Assembly (NCBI GenBank): GCA_001939145.1
Contig: LSRX01001113.1
Location: 32,127-96,126, forward strand
DNA length: 64,000 nt
Source of the DNA: Symbiodinium microadriaticum
Taxonomy: Eukaryota; Sar; Dinophyceae; Suessiales; Symbiodiniaceae
Direction: 5' to 3'
The translations under genes and the position numbers were made by a program. The notes below the pieces were generated by a model, which was not told where the DNA came from, did not search any database, and worked only from the letters and a program-made list of their open reading frames with translations. Below are positions 18,468 to 30,910 of this stretch, piece by piece. Position 1 is the stretch's first letter, and each line of letters starts with the position of its first letter.

Positions 18468-18600
18468 NNNNNNNNNNNNNNNNNNNNNNNNNNNNNNNNN
18501 NNNNNNNNNNNNNNNNNNNNNNNNNNNNNNNNNNNNNNNNNNNNNNNNNNNNNNNNNNNNNNNNNNNNNNNNNNNNNNNNNNNNNNNNNNNNNNNNNNNN
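18468..18600. other. Assembly gap (133 N)
   Basis: Run of N. The left edge (18427-18467) is an imperfect palindrome with AAATAAG...CTTATTT ends and an inner TCACC...GGTGA pair, which may have hindered assembly. Confidence 0.98.
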
Positions 18601-18824
18601 AGAGTCATGCTAAATGATGACTGGGTTGCGAGCCTCGTTTTGGAAGCGGGGTGAGGCGGCCGGGAGGCTCGACGAAGCTTTCCCCTCTTGCAAGACCTAC
18701 AGCTGTGTGAAGGAAAAAGAACGAGCATCGGAGATCGCAGAGTGGATTCGAAGAATATTATAAAATAATATCTTCGATTGACTTTGTGAGATACTTTCGG
18801 CATGGTTTGTGTTTGGAAAAATTA
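18601..18824 (+). repeat. Right copy of duplication flanking the assembly gap
   Basis: Second copy of 18209-18432; the sequences part after GTTTGGAAAAAT, where the left copy runs into the palindrome and the right copy into unrelated DNA. Confidence 0.85.
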
Positions 18825-19650
18825 AGCGACTCAAGTTTGCGCGAGCGCTGCAAAATTTGCATTGTGTGCAAGGTTGGCAAACTTTGCATCTTTTCACACA
18901 ATTCCACAAAGAAAGATCCAAACTTTTTCACGCAAACTTTGCAAATCGGCGTGTGCACCTCGCTGACCAAATGCCCTGCTCTGAAGTACTGTTTGATGAA
19001 CTCTGTGTATGTTCGAACTCTGGTTCAAACTCTTTCTCCTTTGAACTCCAGGTTCAACTCAGTTCAAGAAGTTCGGAGTTGCGTTCAATTTGCAGTTGAA
19101 CTTCGAGGCATGCTATGAGAAACTTCGGACAGGACACTTGGACAAACGGGAGTCTTGCATTCCCGTAAGCCAACCAGGCAAGTATATTCTTGCTCGTTAG
19201 CGATCTTGGCAAAGACAAGACGCGCGAAAGATAAACCCGAATGTCTCCCACATGCGACTTTGGTTGTTCTGCACGGTGGCTCACAGCGAGTTCTGTTGGT
19301 GTGTGGGCGGTAGGTGTGTCCTTTAAAGTGCTGATGGACCGAAATGGAAATCTAGACATGCAAGATATGAGACGGAAAATAGACAGGAATCAAAACGCAA
19401 CAAAATCCAAAATCACACAAAACTAGAGAACTTCGATGATTTGGACAAGAGGACTCTTGCATAACAATATCAGTGGAGAATTGCTGCAACGATCGAAACC
19501 GGTTTTGTCCATCTGGTTTTTCAGACATTTGTGTTGTTTCTTTTTTTTTCCAAGTCGCAAGTTGTGATCTGCACTTTGTTGATCCTTTTGTGTGAATCTT
19601 CATGAAAAGTGTCTTAACACCAAAGAAGTTCACTCTTTCTCTCGGTCGTG
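18825..19650. other. Non-coding stretch
   Basis: No gene seen. At 19014-19100 the motif GTTCAA or its complement recurs several times in a degenerate way (ttcgaactctggttcaaac and following). Confidence 0.5.
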
Positions 19651-20260
19651 AGTATTGTGGTGTCAAGAGAGGATGCTCTTTTTTTCTTGTGTGTGTTTTG
19701 TCTCACTTCCTTTGCTTTTTCTGATTTGTTTGTTTTCTCTGTTTGCCGCAACGGAGGCAAAAATGACCAAGAAGAAAACTGAGCAAAGGAAGGAAGGCGT
19801 TTATTCCAAAAAAAGCGCTTTTGTGTGCTTTCTCTAATTCTTGTTTCTGTTGCGGCTTTTTTTTTTGCGCTTTCGTCTAGCTTTCTCCTTTGTGGATAAA
19901 GAAAAGTTTTTGAATTTTTGTTGTCTGTTGTGTTTTTGTTTCCTGAAATGCTTAGTTTTCATCTCGCCTTGTGTGTGCGTCTCTCCGACAGAGATCAAAA
20001 AAAAAAGCACTAAACAGATGTCTCGGGGTTAGAAAAAAGATCCGGAGTTTGCGACAAGGAAAACACTGCTCAAAATGATGCATAGAGGTTGAAAAAAAGA
20101 TTGTGCTCTTTTCTGGACCTCATTTCATGCGGGGCTGAAAATGGGGTCGAAAAAAAGACATGCCGCGGCCAAAAACAAGATGGACCAATCGCGCGGTCTG
20201 GAAAAAGACATTTTGGGGTCGTAAAAAAAAGCAGCCCTTGCTTGGGCGTTGGAGCAACCA
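19651..20260. repeat. T-rich stretch followed by A-run array
   Basis: 19670-19975 is T-rich on the + strand. From 20024 a motif GGGGTCGAAAAAAAGACA and relatives recurs irregularly (near 20026, 20087, 20141, 20198 and 20216). No coding signal. Confidence 0.5.
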
Positions 20261-23200
20261 ATGTTTGATTTTGCATCGAAATCTTGCAAATCAATTTTCA
20301 GGTATGCTTGTTTTTAACTTCCGGCTGATGGCATTCTGCTCACTGACAACACTGTTTGCTTGACTTCCGGCTCAGAGATACAACTTTTCATTGGAGAAGG
20401 CACCTTTCAACTTTGGAAAATTTCTTTTTTGCTTATTGGAATGTAATGTGACGACCAGACGTCCACAAACATCGGTTGGAAGGTTTGGCGTGCAAAAGCA
20501 CGAATGCTCGATTGTACGACCAAAGCAAAGTAGACATCAGTTGTTGGATGATGCAGACAGTTTGGAAAGATCCTTCGGTGTTTTTCAATTGCCGTTCAAG
20601 CTAGTTTTACAGAAAATGAAGCATTTTGTTAGCAGAGCTTTCGGGGACACGAAGTGTATCAGCATGCCGGCTGCACGTTTCCAAAAATGGTGTGGCTTCC
20701 AGGCGTGCGCAAGTAAGTGGCTTGTGATGGCGTGTGTCAGTAGCTGGTTTTATATAACACATCTTTTTCGAACAATCATCGTGCATGGATTATGTTGCAA
20801 AGCGGAAAGTTGTGTGCTTTGGACCCGTGAGCTCATGCTTCAGTATCTGATTGATTGAATGTTGGTTTTTAGTCTGTATCAGGGTTTGTGGGGGCTTGCC
20901 CACAAGCTGCAGATCCGTGATGCAAGGTAAGGTCCGAGACATGCTGGGAAAGCATGTGCAACCTGGGCGTGCAAGCGAAGCGAGGCCTTGACCCCATTGG
21001 CCTAAACATCTCGTCACGTTACGATCATTCGGAGGATATCTCGACCGTTCGTTCGAAGTTCCGAAGTGCAGTGAACAAGTACCAAAACATTCAACGACAA
21101 AAAGGCTTTCGCACAGCGCCGTGTTTGTGACGATCATCCCTCTTTCCCCCGACTCCCTGCATTTTTGTTGCCGCTCTGGCTCCTTGTGTTGGGCAGAAGA
21201 GGGACTGCATTGCCTGAAGGTTGTGCAGGCCGGGATGCGCTGAATTGTGTCTGCAATCAATGTGCTTGGAATGCAATGACACAAGAAAGAGCCGGGAGCT
21301 GCAAGGACGGTCTCGGCGACTTGGAGATTCGAAGGTTTTCATGTTGAGTCTCTTCACACAGAGTCTTTCAGATCCTGACCACAGCCCTCAACTCGAAAGC
21401 AACGGCTCTGAACAAAACTTCAAATGCCGAGCTTGTACATGCCTTGTTAAAGGAACGTCGTTGGCCAACGTCATTTCTTGAATTCCACATATACATCATG
21501 TCAGAGTGTCAGTGTGACAGGGTTGTCTTTGCAGTTAACTTCTGAATGGTACGACAATCAGTGGTGTATGTTCAATGGCAATCCAGTCATTGTAGCAATG
21601 ATGCTGGCAGGCTTCGCTAGATATGCGGGTGGCTCGTGCCAGCGCCGACCACAGCTGGGTGAAGCAATTTACTGCCATGCGCATCCTGATTGTGATTCCG
21701 CTTATTGCAGTAGATAGCGTTGGGTACGTTGCCATGCAGGTTCTTTCCTTCTCGGGTTCCGACTTCTGGAGTGAAGTGTTCTGCAGGCACTTTGAGCCCG
21801 TTGGCCGAGGTGTCGTGTTTGTAGTTGGCGTGGTCGCCCTTGTCGTCCCGCATCGTGGCTGCAAGATCGTGGAACCTCGTTCCACCATCTGACATGCTAA
21901 AGAGGCTAATGAAACCGTTTGAAGCCTCGGCTTGCTTGAGCAAAGCCGTCCCACCACGGCAACGTCAGATTCTGTCGATCGAGATGCTGCCAAAACCAAG
22001 GTCCCTCAGTTTTCTGCCCGGTGGTTCCCGGCCGACTGCGGTCCCTCCCTTGCAGTCTTGCACAGTTCAGGTGTTCCCAGCGCACGAGGAGCAGTCGTTC
22101 GTTCTGCTGCTTCCACATGCCCTGTGGTACAACCCGGAGTCTTTACTCTTTACAGTTCAGGGCTTCAGAGCACAGCGGTCCTTCCGCTGCTAAGAAGATA
22201 ATCGCAAAAGTCTCGCCGCCCTGCGTCGCCCTCCGCGAGCTGCAGCCAGGAAGTCGCATGGCACATGCGTCTAGGAACCAAACCAGGGCATGAGCTGCAT
22301 GATGCCATGTTCTTTGAATGCGCCGCCACGAAGCAGAAAGCCATAATATGCAGGAAAGAAAAATGGTGATCCCAGATCCCGAAAGTAGAAGCCAAGACCT
22401 GACGCCAGGCGTCACCCCTCAACCCCACAGCCTCCTAGAGTGGACCGACAGAAGCTTTTGTGAGAGACGAGAGGGAATTCAGAATTGGCATGTTCCTTTG
22501 GATCGAAGATGGCACCGGCAGCAATGAGGCCGGACCGCAGTGTTGTGGGTGTGCTTCCGGGGTTTGCAGCTTGGTGTGATGTTGGAGTCGTGGAATAGTC
22601 TTCGGATTTGGAAGCAGAGGCTAAAACATCGAGCAAACGAACACCCAGTTCAAGATATGCCTGCGTGCTTACCCCAGCCCCGAGTGGCAGCATTCCGCTC
22701 GCACAGCAACCGGCGGCTTCCTCTTTTGATGCTTGCTTCCGGTATGGGGTTCGAGGGATTACAGCAACCTTGGCCAGGTGCAGGAGGAGGGCGGCAGTGG
22801 TGTTTCGCCCGAGATGCTTGGCTGTCGTTCAGACATGCTTCCATGTTGTGGCTTCTGGCCAGTGGCCGTACAGTCTGTCCATGGCTCTTGTAGGAAGAGG
22901 AAGAGGACTTATTATCCGCTGTTCCTTGACCAGGGACGAGGACTTCGAGCAGTTTTCGCCGCAACCTCGCCAGAGAAGGCTTCGTTGTTCGCAATTTCTT
23001 CTGTCAGTTCTGTTGCAGTGGCAGGCTTCGGGTAGAGGCATGCTCCAGTTTTGGCTATTTGCGTCCATGTGCCTGCCGGGCGGCATCAAGCCTGCAGAAT
23101 CTGAAAAATGCTTTTGCATCGGACAAAAGGCACTCGCAGAGTTCACGACGATCATCTCGTGGCTCGCGACAGTCGAGGCATCCCTTCTGTGCGGTTGCGC

Positions 23201-25190
23201 GGTGTCGGGCACAGACAGGCCTTAAACGCTGTATTCAAAAGCTCTACTAGTAGGGCCCTAGAGGGGTAAACTGGGACAGGCGATCTCAGACCTCGCGAGC
23301 CTCGAAGGACCGCCTCTGGATGTGAAGCTTGGTTCTTGCGGTCATGTCTTATTATGCGTATTTCGGGTTTGGGGCTATTTCTTTTTTTCTTGTCACTATA
23401 ATTATGACCATTTCTACTATGTTCGATTTCTGTTCTTGTTGATTGTCATTGCTTTTGGTAGAGCTTCTGTTCTAGATCTGGTTATTGACGCGAGTCGTGC
23501 TAGCACAGCAGAAACGATTGTTTTTCCCGAACGAACATCACCAACTGTAGCCGCGAACATGAGGTTCTTGCGTGGGGGGCTTGTTACGTTGTCAAAAGAG
23601 CCTATATGTTCGGTTCTTCCGGAAACAGCAGTGTCAGTAGTGGCTTCACCATACTAGAAGGAAGAGCAGGAAGCACAATGGCAAGGCCGGAAACACGACG
23701 AATGGGAATCTAATGACAAAAAATAACAACCTAAAACAACACCCTTGGCACGTAGCAATAGCCAGACCAGTTTGGGGTTGGGGTTCGGGTTTGCGTGGGT
23801 GCATCATACTGAGTTGAGTTGTTCTTGGCTGCGGACTGTTGGATTTTTTGTTGCTGGCGCGTGATGTATGTATTGCTTTCGTGTTGGTTGGCAACACAGC
23901 TTTAAAGACCTGAGTGCAGGGTTACCAAAGCCGTACAGCTTGCGCTGCAGATCCTGAAGAAGTAGCTGCGAAGCTTGAGCGGGGTTGAATGCTGCAGCTG
24001 ATGTCTGAGCCGTTGTTTTGCGATTTTGCCGCAAGGCCGCTGACAGCCAGAAGTCAGAGAAGAACGAGAGTTAGTGCAACCGCAACAGGAGTCTCCAAGT
24101 GGAGACCAAGCCCGGCAGAAGTTCGCCACTCGTCTGGAGAAGAGTTCTACTCCATGTCGCCTTGGACTTAAGGGAATCTTCCTTGTGTCTTGTTTTTGGA
24201 CCTGACGCCTCAAAGCTCGCTCCAAGCGACAGATGCAAGCAAGTGTCGTCAAGCGGAGCTCTCTGAGGCAGACAGGACCTCCATGGGCTCTGCCTTCTCC
24301 GCGGCTTCGATCTTCGAGACCTATCGGCCTCAGGAGTCCGAGCAACTCGCCGACCCCGATCCTTTAGGAAGTGGTCGTGCTGCAGGATGGCCACAGGGTG
24401 GCCCGAATCGGCTCTGAAAGCCTGTGCAGCTGTGAGCGCCTGCAGCATTCTCTCGGCTTTTGTCTCCTTATCTCAGGAACGGGTGGCAGATCTGCAGGCC
24501 CCTCGCTCTGTGGATTGTCTCCATTGTGGCGACAACAGGCCCCAGCTACGATTGCAGGACACGTTGGGTTGCGGGTTCTCATTTGGGTTGTAAGTTGAAG
24601 CTGCGCAGCGAGGCATCTCGGTGCCGATGTACACGGTTGGGGACTTCGTCCTCACTGAGGGCTCCTTCGGTTACGACACACAGGCCAGCATAGGGTTGGG
24701 AGGGTTGGTGCATGTCGTTGACTTCGGGGAACGGGGGAGACCGTGCTCTTTTGCCTTGTGAACACCTTGCACTTCCCCCGCGCGATACAAGGGATCCGTC
24801 CTCCAAGCTCCGGGACTCCGAAAGTCCGCCCCACACCCTGCAGTTCTCAAACCGCAGAAGACTTTTTGCAAAAGTGAACAAACACCCGTCAGGTGAGTGA
24901 CCCAGGGATATCGCAGCTCCAGCGCTGGCGCCATGCGGCGCGCCTAACAAAGCACGACGTGGGCCTTGGCCTGTCGGCAGGTGGGAGGGCGCCTGAGGGT
25001 TGTTCAGGGTAAGTGGATAGGACGAATAGGATGGCGGCTTTGCCTCAGTGGGGGTTGTGAGGCTTTCTTGACCGGTCTCACATCTTGAAATGTCGGATTT
25101 GTGCAGCAGTTCGGCTTTCGTCAAAGCGCTTGTTTCCAGCAGTCCTGGGGCAACATTATTGCTGACAAGGCCCCATTTGTTTATTCGTTT
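20261..25190. other. Long stretch without recognisable gene
   Basis: Several open frames of 60-200 codons exist (the longest is 22608-23225 on +), but none shows a recognisable domain or consistent composition, and frames overlap on both strands. It could be intergenic DNA or introns. Confidence 0.4.
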
Positions 25191-25213
25191 GTGTGTGTGT
25201 GTGTGTGTGTGTG
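25191..25213 (+). repeat. (GT)n microsatellite
   Basis: Uninterrupted GT repeat, about eleven units. Confidence 0.9.
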
Positions 25214-25692
25214 GGCGCGTGTGTGCTACATTCGACTTGCAGGCTTTGGACATGACCCCACATCAGTCTGCATAATTCTTGCATGAAAGGAGCGGCTTCA
25301 GAAGGGGTCTGACGAGGGGTCAGGTGGTCACACCTCCCAGACTTAGTCCCTGGCCCACAGATCTGCCGGACACATTGAACGACAATGTCACCTGGCGTCG
25401 AGTGGTGGGCGGCTGAGTACTGTTCTGGCTATGACGACGGGCAAGCACTAGCGCATGGGGACTAAACTTCACAAGAACAAGCCGATCTCTGAACCTGGAG
25501 AACTTCCGGACCCCAGGCGCTGATTTATCAGTTGCCGGGGCAAGATGCCGTCTCCGACGTTGGCCTGCAGCGTGCCAAGGCCACGGCCAGGGCTTTACAG
25601 TTGGAACATGGTATTGAGAATATTCGCGGCAAACTGTGAGAGAAACAGTAGTCGTCACCATCGTCGTCGTGGTCTGTCGTGTGGTCTGTGTC

Positions 25693-25790
25693 GGACCTAC
25701 GGGTTCGGTTGGGTTTGGCAGTAAACTCACGTGTACAGCAATGCTGCGCAGTTGCATTTGATACCAAGTGCGTGCCGGCATGATCAGCAG
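25693..25790 (+). repeat. Dispersed repeat, copy A
   Basis: Shares with 27850-27950 a 21-nt exact block starting GGTTCGGTTGGG and a 3' block CGTGCCGGCATGAYCAGCAG, with a diverged middle. A weaker third relative is near 61820-61885 (TTCGGTTAGGTTTGGC ... GCATGAC). Identity of the repeat is unknown. Confidence 0.6.
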
Positions 25791-26837
25791 TGCTGCTGTG
25801 TAGTGTGCACCGCTTCTGTGCCGGTACATTGAGCTTGTATTCATGATTTTCAGTCCCTGCCATCTTCTGGCTGTTGCTGGGCAGGATGTTCTCTGGCATT
25901 GGGCTAAGCCGACCATTACCTGCCATCGGGTGGGTTGGGCCCGTACTGGATACGGCCTGGCAGCTGCAAAGAAATGCCCTGCTATGATGATCGTTATCAA
26001 GTCGCACGGCCGGCCTCTTGAAATTCAGTGAGGAGCAGAGCAACAGCGACTGGTCCTCGTGGCCTAACCTTACGCCTGTCCCAATCGTCAACCACCGCGC
26101 AATCTCTGCAAGGGAAACCTCAGCGGGCGGTGCACGCCCTCATCACCTACGTTGCCTGCCCCGCAGGAATCATGTCGTGTTTGGATGCAGCGGCGCTCTC
26201 ACGCTGAGCTGACGAACGATGCACAAAGCTAACCCCTTCCTGGAAGGTCAGCAAACTGTGCCGAGTTTAACTTTTGCAGTGCAACTCAGCCTCTACGTTT
26301 CGACGCCACGTGTGTGGACGTAAGGTTTTTGTTTAAAGTTCCGCGAGGGTGAAGAAGCTCGCAGCGTATGCAACAAATATGCAACCTGCAGGTTCTTGGT
26401 TCTTATGAATGAGTTTTCTGTCCGTTGTGAGTGAAGGCAAACGGTAGGTGGCTTGTGTTGTGTCAGTGCTCAAATTCATTAATGCGGGGAACATGCTGAG
26501 CCCCTTGTGGACTGGTGCCACCTTGGTTCAGCTAACAAGTTGCTGCAGAAGCTTGTGTCTTTCTACGCGGCCCCCAACCTGGGTTGCGCACCCCAGAGCA
26601 GCGTGAGCCGGCGGGAGTTGCGCCAGTTCTTGGGTCTGCTGGTGTGGGCTCACTCAAGCGGACATGTATCTTTTCGGCCATTTTTCACGCCGTCATTCTC
26701 AACAATGAACAATCCTTGCAGTAGGCTTCAGCTGCTGTCGTTGTCAGCCGGAAGAGTTGAATGCAGTCATGGATATGGATTCCTTGGTATTCCGACGTGC
26801 AGCATGGACGGGAAGTTGGCGAGGTGCGCTAGCATGC

Positions 26838-27520
26838 TTAGTGCAAGAAGGCATGGAGGCAACCTTGGAACCAGATTTTCTGTTCTTCCACGCGGACTTA
26901 AAGTCCCAGGACACTGCAAACATTCCCAAGCAGCTATGCACAGTCGCTGCTCTGCATCCGTTATGTCGCACATCAAGCAGGGCTTACAGCGCAGGAAGCT
27001 GCCGCGCTTACTTTGCACAGCATGAAGAATACCCTGCTCGCAGCGGGGGCGCACATCCATTTCGCAGAGCACGGGCGCCTGGCGCAAGAACGCCATCGGG
27101 CCAGCCTCCGACTGTACAGCCGGAACGACACTCGGAAAGCTTTCAGTCTGCAAAGAGAACTTGCAGTGCAATTGGCAAAAGGATGGAGACCTCAACGAAG
27201 CATAGCGCGCGGAGGAGCTACACCGATCCCCGAGCCGCCCCTCCTGGTCTCGCCAGTACCCTCGCCGCAGCTTCTGTCCGCAACAGATCTTCTCAGCGGT
27301 CCCTCGGAGGCTTTCATTTCCCGCCATGCCATGAAGCATGCAACTCCAGGCAGAGGCTGACGACACAGAGCAGCAGCGACTGCAAGAACCTTCCAGAGGC
27401 AGCACGGACATAGAAGCAGACATGGTGGCCAGATACGCAGCAGAGCATCCTGAAGACCCAGACGAAGAATTACAGGATGTCACAGACCGCATCGCCCCGG
27501 ACGAAAAGACTTTTATCTGA
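26838..27520 (+). pseudogene. Decayed tyrosine recombinase C-terminal fragment (DIRS-like)
   Basis: In the frame of 27013, ALTLHSMKNTLLAAGA is followed by QERHRASLRLYSRNDT and GWRPQRSIARGG. This gives the H-x-x-K, second His and Tyr positions of a tyrosine recombinase, as in the intact enzyme at 3014 (HSCK...H...YSRDA). Upstream, 26838-26960 in another frame reads as possible continuation (PDFLFFHADLKSQD). Downstream, 27361-27520 in a third frame gives an acidic tail (DIEADMVARYAAEHPEDPDE). At least two frameshifts are therefore needed. It is an isolated relic of a different family member; the Arg box is not found. Confidence 0.55.
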
Positions 27521-27849
27521 TCCGGCTTTCGCACAGCTTTAACTTGGAGTTTCAAATTCTTTATGGCTAGGACCCAGCGCACGCAAACATTTTGCAAGCC
27601 GCACACGGAGCCAATCTGGGGGATTTTCCAGTGATCATCAAAGCGCGCAACCCAGTGTCAGCATGCAGACGCAAAGCATGCATGCTCGCACACGTTGCAG
27701 TCACGGCAGGCTGCGTCCGTGCCCATCTTCTTCCTCCTAGCCGTAGGTTGTGGCCAAAGGGCCATGAGCAGGAGTGTGGCTTGCGCAAGATTGAGCCGCC
27801 CTGCTAAGCTTCACCCGACTACGGGGCGCCTAGTGCGTGTGGAAGAGGT

Positions 27850-27950
27850 GTCGGATGCACAGTTTCGATCCGGTTCGGTTGGGTTTGGCAGTGCACCGGG
27901 CTCTGACTCGCACGTGCAGTGCTGTACGTGCCGGCATGACCAGCAGCGAC
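27850..27950 (+). repeat. Dispersed repeat, copy B
   Basis: Second copy of the repeat at 25693-25790; longer in the middle than copy A. Confidence 0.6.
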
Positions 27951-28202
27951 GCATTGCTGTGCCAGTCTGCGCGATGTTCCCGTCCGCCCGGCCGGTGGGA
28001 AGAGTTTCTGCCTGCTGCCTATAGGGATTGCAGGCATGTCCGCCCAATGCAAACGCAGAGATGTTATTTGGTGCACTGCAAGGAAAACCTGTCCTTGTGG
28101 TCGCCGTGGTGGTCGCTGTGGTGGTTGTTCGTCGTCATCGTCGTTGTTTTGCAGTCGCCATGGTCGTCCCGTCGTAATGGTCGTCGGTAGTGTGGTCGGC
28201 GT

Positions 28203-28301
28203 AGGAGCAGCAGCAGGAGCAGCAGCAGGAAGCAGCAGCAGGAGCAGCAGCAGACGAGGAGGAGGGGGCCGTCGATGATGATGATGATGATGATGATGAT
28301 G
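28203..28301 (+). repeat. GCA/GGA triplet array followed by (GAT)n
   Basis: 28203-28260 is an AGC/AGG mixture and 28274-28301 is pure GAT. A further short GCA run lies at 28605-28625. No coding context is recognised. Confidence 0.85.
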
Positions 28302-29371
28302 ACTACGACGAAGATCAAGAGCAGCTTGTTGATGAGATGGTGCTTACCATGCCAAGATATGCCAAGCATCATAAACAACTGTAGACCATAGTAGTGATAT
28401 TGAGAGTGGCAGCGGGAACGACAATACTAGCAAGACGAACAACAATATTGATGGACATAATGCTGACATTCAGAAGAACAACAAGTACGAGCAGCATAGT
28501 AAGACTGAGGACATTCAGACACATGGACAACAGAGAATATCATGTCCATAATATAAAAAAATGGACATAATAAGCATAAAGCCAGTATCAAAGGCAAGCG
28601 GAAAAGCAACAGCAGCAGCAGCAGCAACGACCACGAGCCGAAGTAGCTGTCCAAACTAGTCTCCTTCTTGTACTCACGTGTGTTTGATAGTGCTGGTCCG
28701 TAAACTCCTCAATGCAAAGCATTGACTTCCGAACCTGCTGTGGTCGTAGCAACTCAGCACAACGAAACATTGGTTTCTCGCAGGCAGTGGAGGATTCGCT
28801 GAGATCCCTCGGAGGCTCGGGCAGCTGGGCTTGAGGACTCGAGGACCTCAATTCGCAGTTGGGTGTGCGTGCAGAGGTATGCCCGAGATATTTTTGCGTA
28901 AAGGCTGGCAGAGGCTGTGTGGCGAGATGCCAGCAAGTCTCTCGGAAGCATTGCGCTGCGTGTCAACATGTCAGCAAGTGGCGTTTTGGGTCACGATTTC
29001 GCGTTGTGCCATGACAGAGACATTTGTGATGCACTGGTTGTCGGTTTCAGGTTATCAGGGCCTGTGCCGGGAAGGACATGGACATCACAGTTTAATCAAC
29101 TTGTCTCATTCATGCCTGTGCACACTTCTCTGCGCGTTTTGTTGATAGCTTGCTGAGTGTTCCGGTCCATGCCAGAGCCAATGGCACTGCTGGGAAGGGC
29201 AGCTTCTCCTGTCAAGTCCCTGCTGGTCAGGAGACTCCCTGGTGTCTGCTTCCTTTGCCATGAGGGCTCAGGCCGCTACAAGCTTTAAGGTCCCGAGGAT
29301 TTCCGGGCTTATGGTGCCTAAAGGGGTAAGCAGTCAGGCCCAGCCGACAATCATTAAAAGAATCGCGAGTC

Positions 29372-29428
29372 AGTGAGTGAGTGAGTGAGTGATGGATGGA
29401 TGGATGGATGGATGGATGTATGGATGGA
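29372..29428 (+). repeat. (GTGA)n then (GGAT)n tetranucleotide repeat
   Basis: Two abutting tetranucleotide arrays; the second has scattered mismatches at its 3' end. Confidence 0.9.
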
Positions 29429-29667
29429 CGAACGGACAGTCTCATGGACGGATCGATAAAGGATGGACGGGGCGTTCACTCTTCGGATGCTACTCCTTCT
29501 GCACGAGCTGCGCAGGTGTCTCCCTCGGAGGTGGTCCTGGGGGTCTCAGCTAATCTGGCCCTGAATGCGAACAGCAGCCAGGCGTGGAGCAGATTGCTAA
29601 ATGATATTTAATGACAGATGATAAATAGACGGATAAAAGGACGAAGAAACTTGAAGAGAGATTGGAC

Positions 29668-29668
29668 A

Positions 29669-29702
<34 letters not shown>

Positions 29703-29890
29703 GGTACCCCCCNTATGTATATATAGATAGACGCATGTGTATATATATATGTGCACACATGTATCTGTGTGTATACACGATATATATATATATATGCACA
29801 CATGTATCTGTGTGTATACACGATATATATATATATATACACATATGTGTGTGTATATATATATATACACATACATTTGTGTCTATATAC
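29668..29890 (+). repeat. CA/TA-rich array with about 46-bp higher-order unit and a single N
   Basis: A (CA)n run passes into (TA)n, then a single N at 29713 after CCCCCC. Then a unit of roughly 46 bp (CACACATGTATCTGTGTG plus TATACACGA and a TA run) appears twice and begins a third time. The N marks a contig join. Confidence 0.85.
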
Positions 29891-30489
29891 CTATACACAC
29901 CTATAATGCAGATATAGGAATAGAAATACAAACTACAATTCAATAATCAATCGAAAAAGGACACCGGTGAATGGACAGTCTCTGTGTTTGTTGGGACATG
30001 TATTGCAACAAAAAGTATATGTCTGCGAGAATTCTGTGATGCTGTGGATCTTATCCGAAATCCTGCCTCCTGTCCTATTCTAGAAAGGTACCTTGAGGCT
30101 TCGACATTTTCGTGTTTAGGTCTGTTCCCAGAGCCAAAGCACACCCGCCCATCTGAGTCGTGGCCAGGCGTCGATCAAGATGGAGACGCTGGCCAGGATC
30201 ATGGAGGCACCAGCGCTGCGAAGTGTCGTCAAGTTTGAAAACTTCATCGCTGCTCAAAACCTGAACGAGGAGCAGGCGCCGGGCACACTGGATCGATGGT
30301 TGCCGAAAGTCTGGGCCCCGACCAGACCTTCAGCACGGTTTGACCTGCATCGTGCTTTTCGTGCTTCCTGCAGATGATTGAGCTTTGGGACGAGCCGGAA
30401 CACCCGGGCCCGGATCGTCCTTCCTTGAACACTCCCATTCTTAACTCCTCGTCCATATTCCTAAGCACCGAAGTATTTCCGGAAGCGTC

Positions 30490-30745
30490 CAACTCCAGAC
30501 CCCAAGATCCTAAATCCTAAACCCCAAATCCTTCAACCCTGAAGCACTAGATCCTCAAACCACAAAACCCAAAAAGCTGCCTCAGTCTCTTCATGTCTCA
30601 AGTTTTTAAAGGACGAGTTCGGCATGCACAGCTACTTCGCTTTTCGCTCCCAGGCAACCAAAAACATTGCAGGCTTAAAGTTTTCAAGGTTGTGGGCTTC
30701 GTGATTCAGGGTTTAGGGTTCAGGGTGGTGGGCTCGTGCGCTGTG
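30490..30745. repeat. Degenerate telomere-like motifs
   Basis: CCTAAA-type motifs (CCTAAATCCTAAACCCCAAA at 30508-30527) and GGGTTTAGGGTTCAGGG on the other side (30708-30724), related to the plant-type TTTAGGG repeat. They are interstitial and degenerate. Confidence 0.6.
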
Positions 30746-30864
30746 GGTTCGGGTCTTGCGGCTTGGATTTGTCCAGGACTCGGAATGAAGTTGTGAGATG
30801 TCTTGAGCTTCGCCTGGCAGTCCGGAGTGCAAGGGCGAAGTGGTGTTTCACAGCTCACACAGCA

Positions 30865-30892
30865 AGAGAGAGAGCGAGAGAGAGAGAGAGAG
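30865..30892 (+). repeat. (GA)n tract at 5' edge of LINE
   Basis: GA repeat with one C interruption, joined directly to the spliced-leader match. A similar, longer tract lies at the 3' edge (40447-40496). Confidence 0.9.
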
Positions 30893-30910
30893 TAGCCATT
30901 TTGGCTCAAG
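30892..30910 (+). other. Relict dinoflagellate spliced leader at LINE 5' end
   Basis: GTAGCCATTTTGGCTCAAG matches positions 4-22 of the 22-nt dinoflagellate spliced leader as I know it; the first bases (CC) are replaced by the GA tract. Genomic spliced leaders at the 5' end of genes are known marks of trans-spliced mRNA that was reverse-transcribed and reinserted. Here the sequence marks the 5' end of a LINE, so the element RNA was probably trans-spliced before insertion. No SL-RNA gene context is seen (no intron donor follows). Confidence 0.85.

Noticed and set aside
24579..25253. 224-codon antisense ORF
   Set aside because: Contains His/Thr repeats from the GT microsatellite and no domain; composition is not protein-like.
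29372..29428. CRISPR-like direct repeats
   Set aside because: Simple tetranucleotide repeats without spacers; eukaryotic context.
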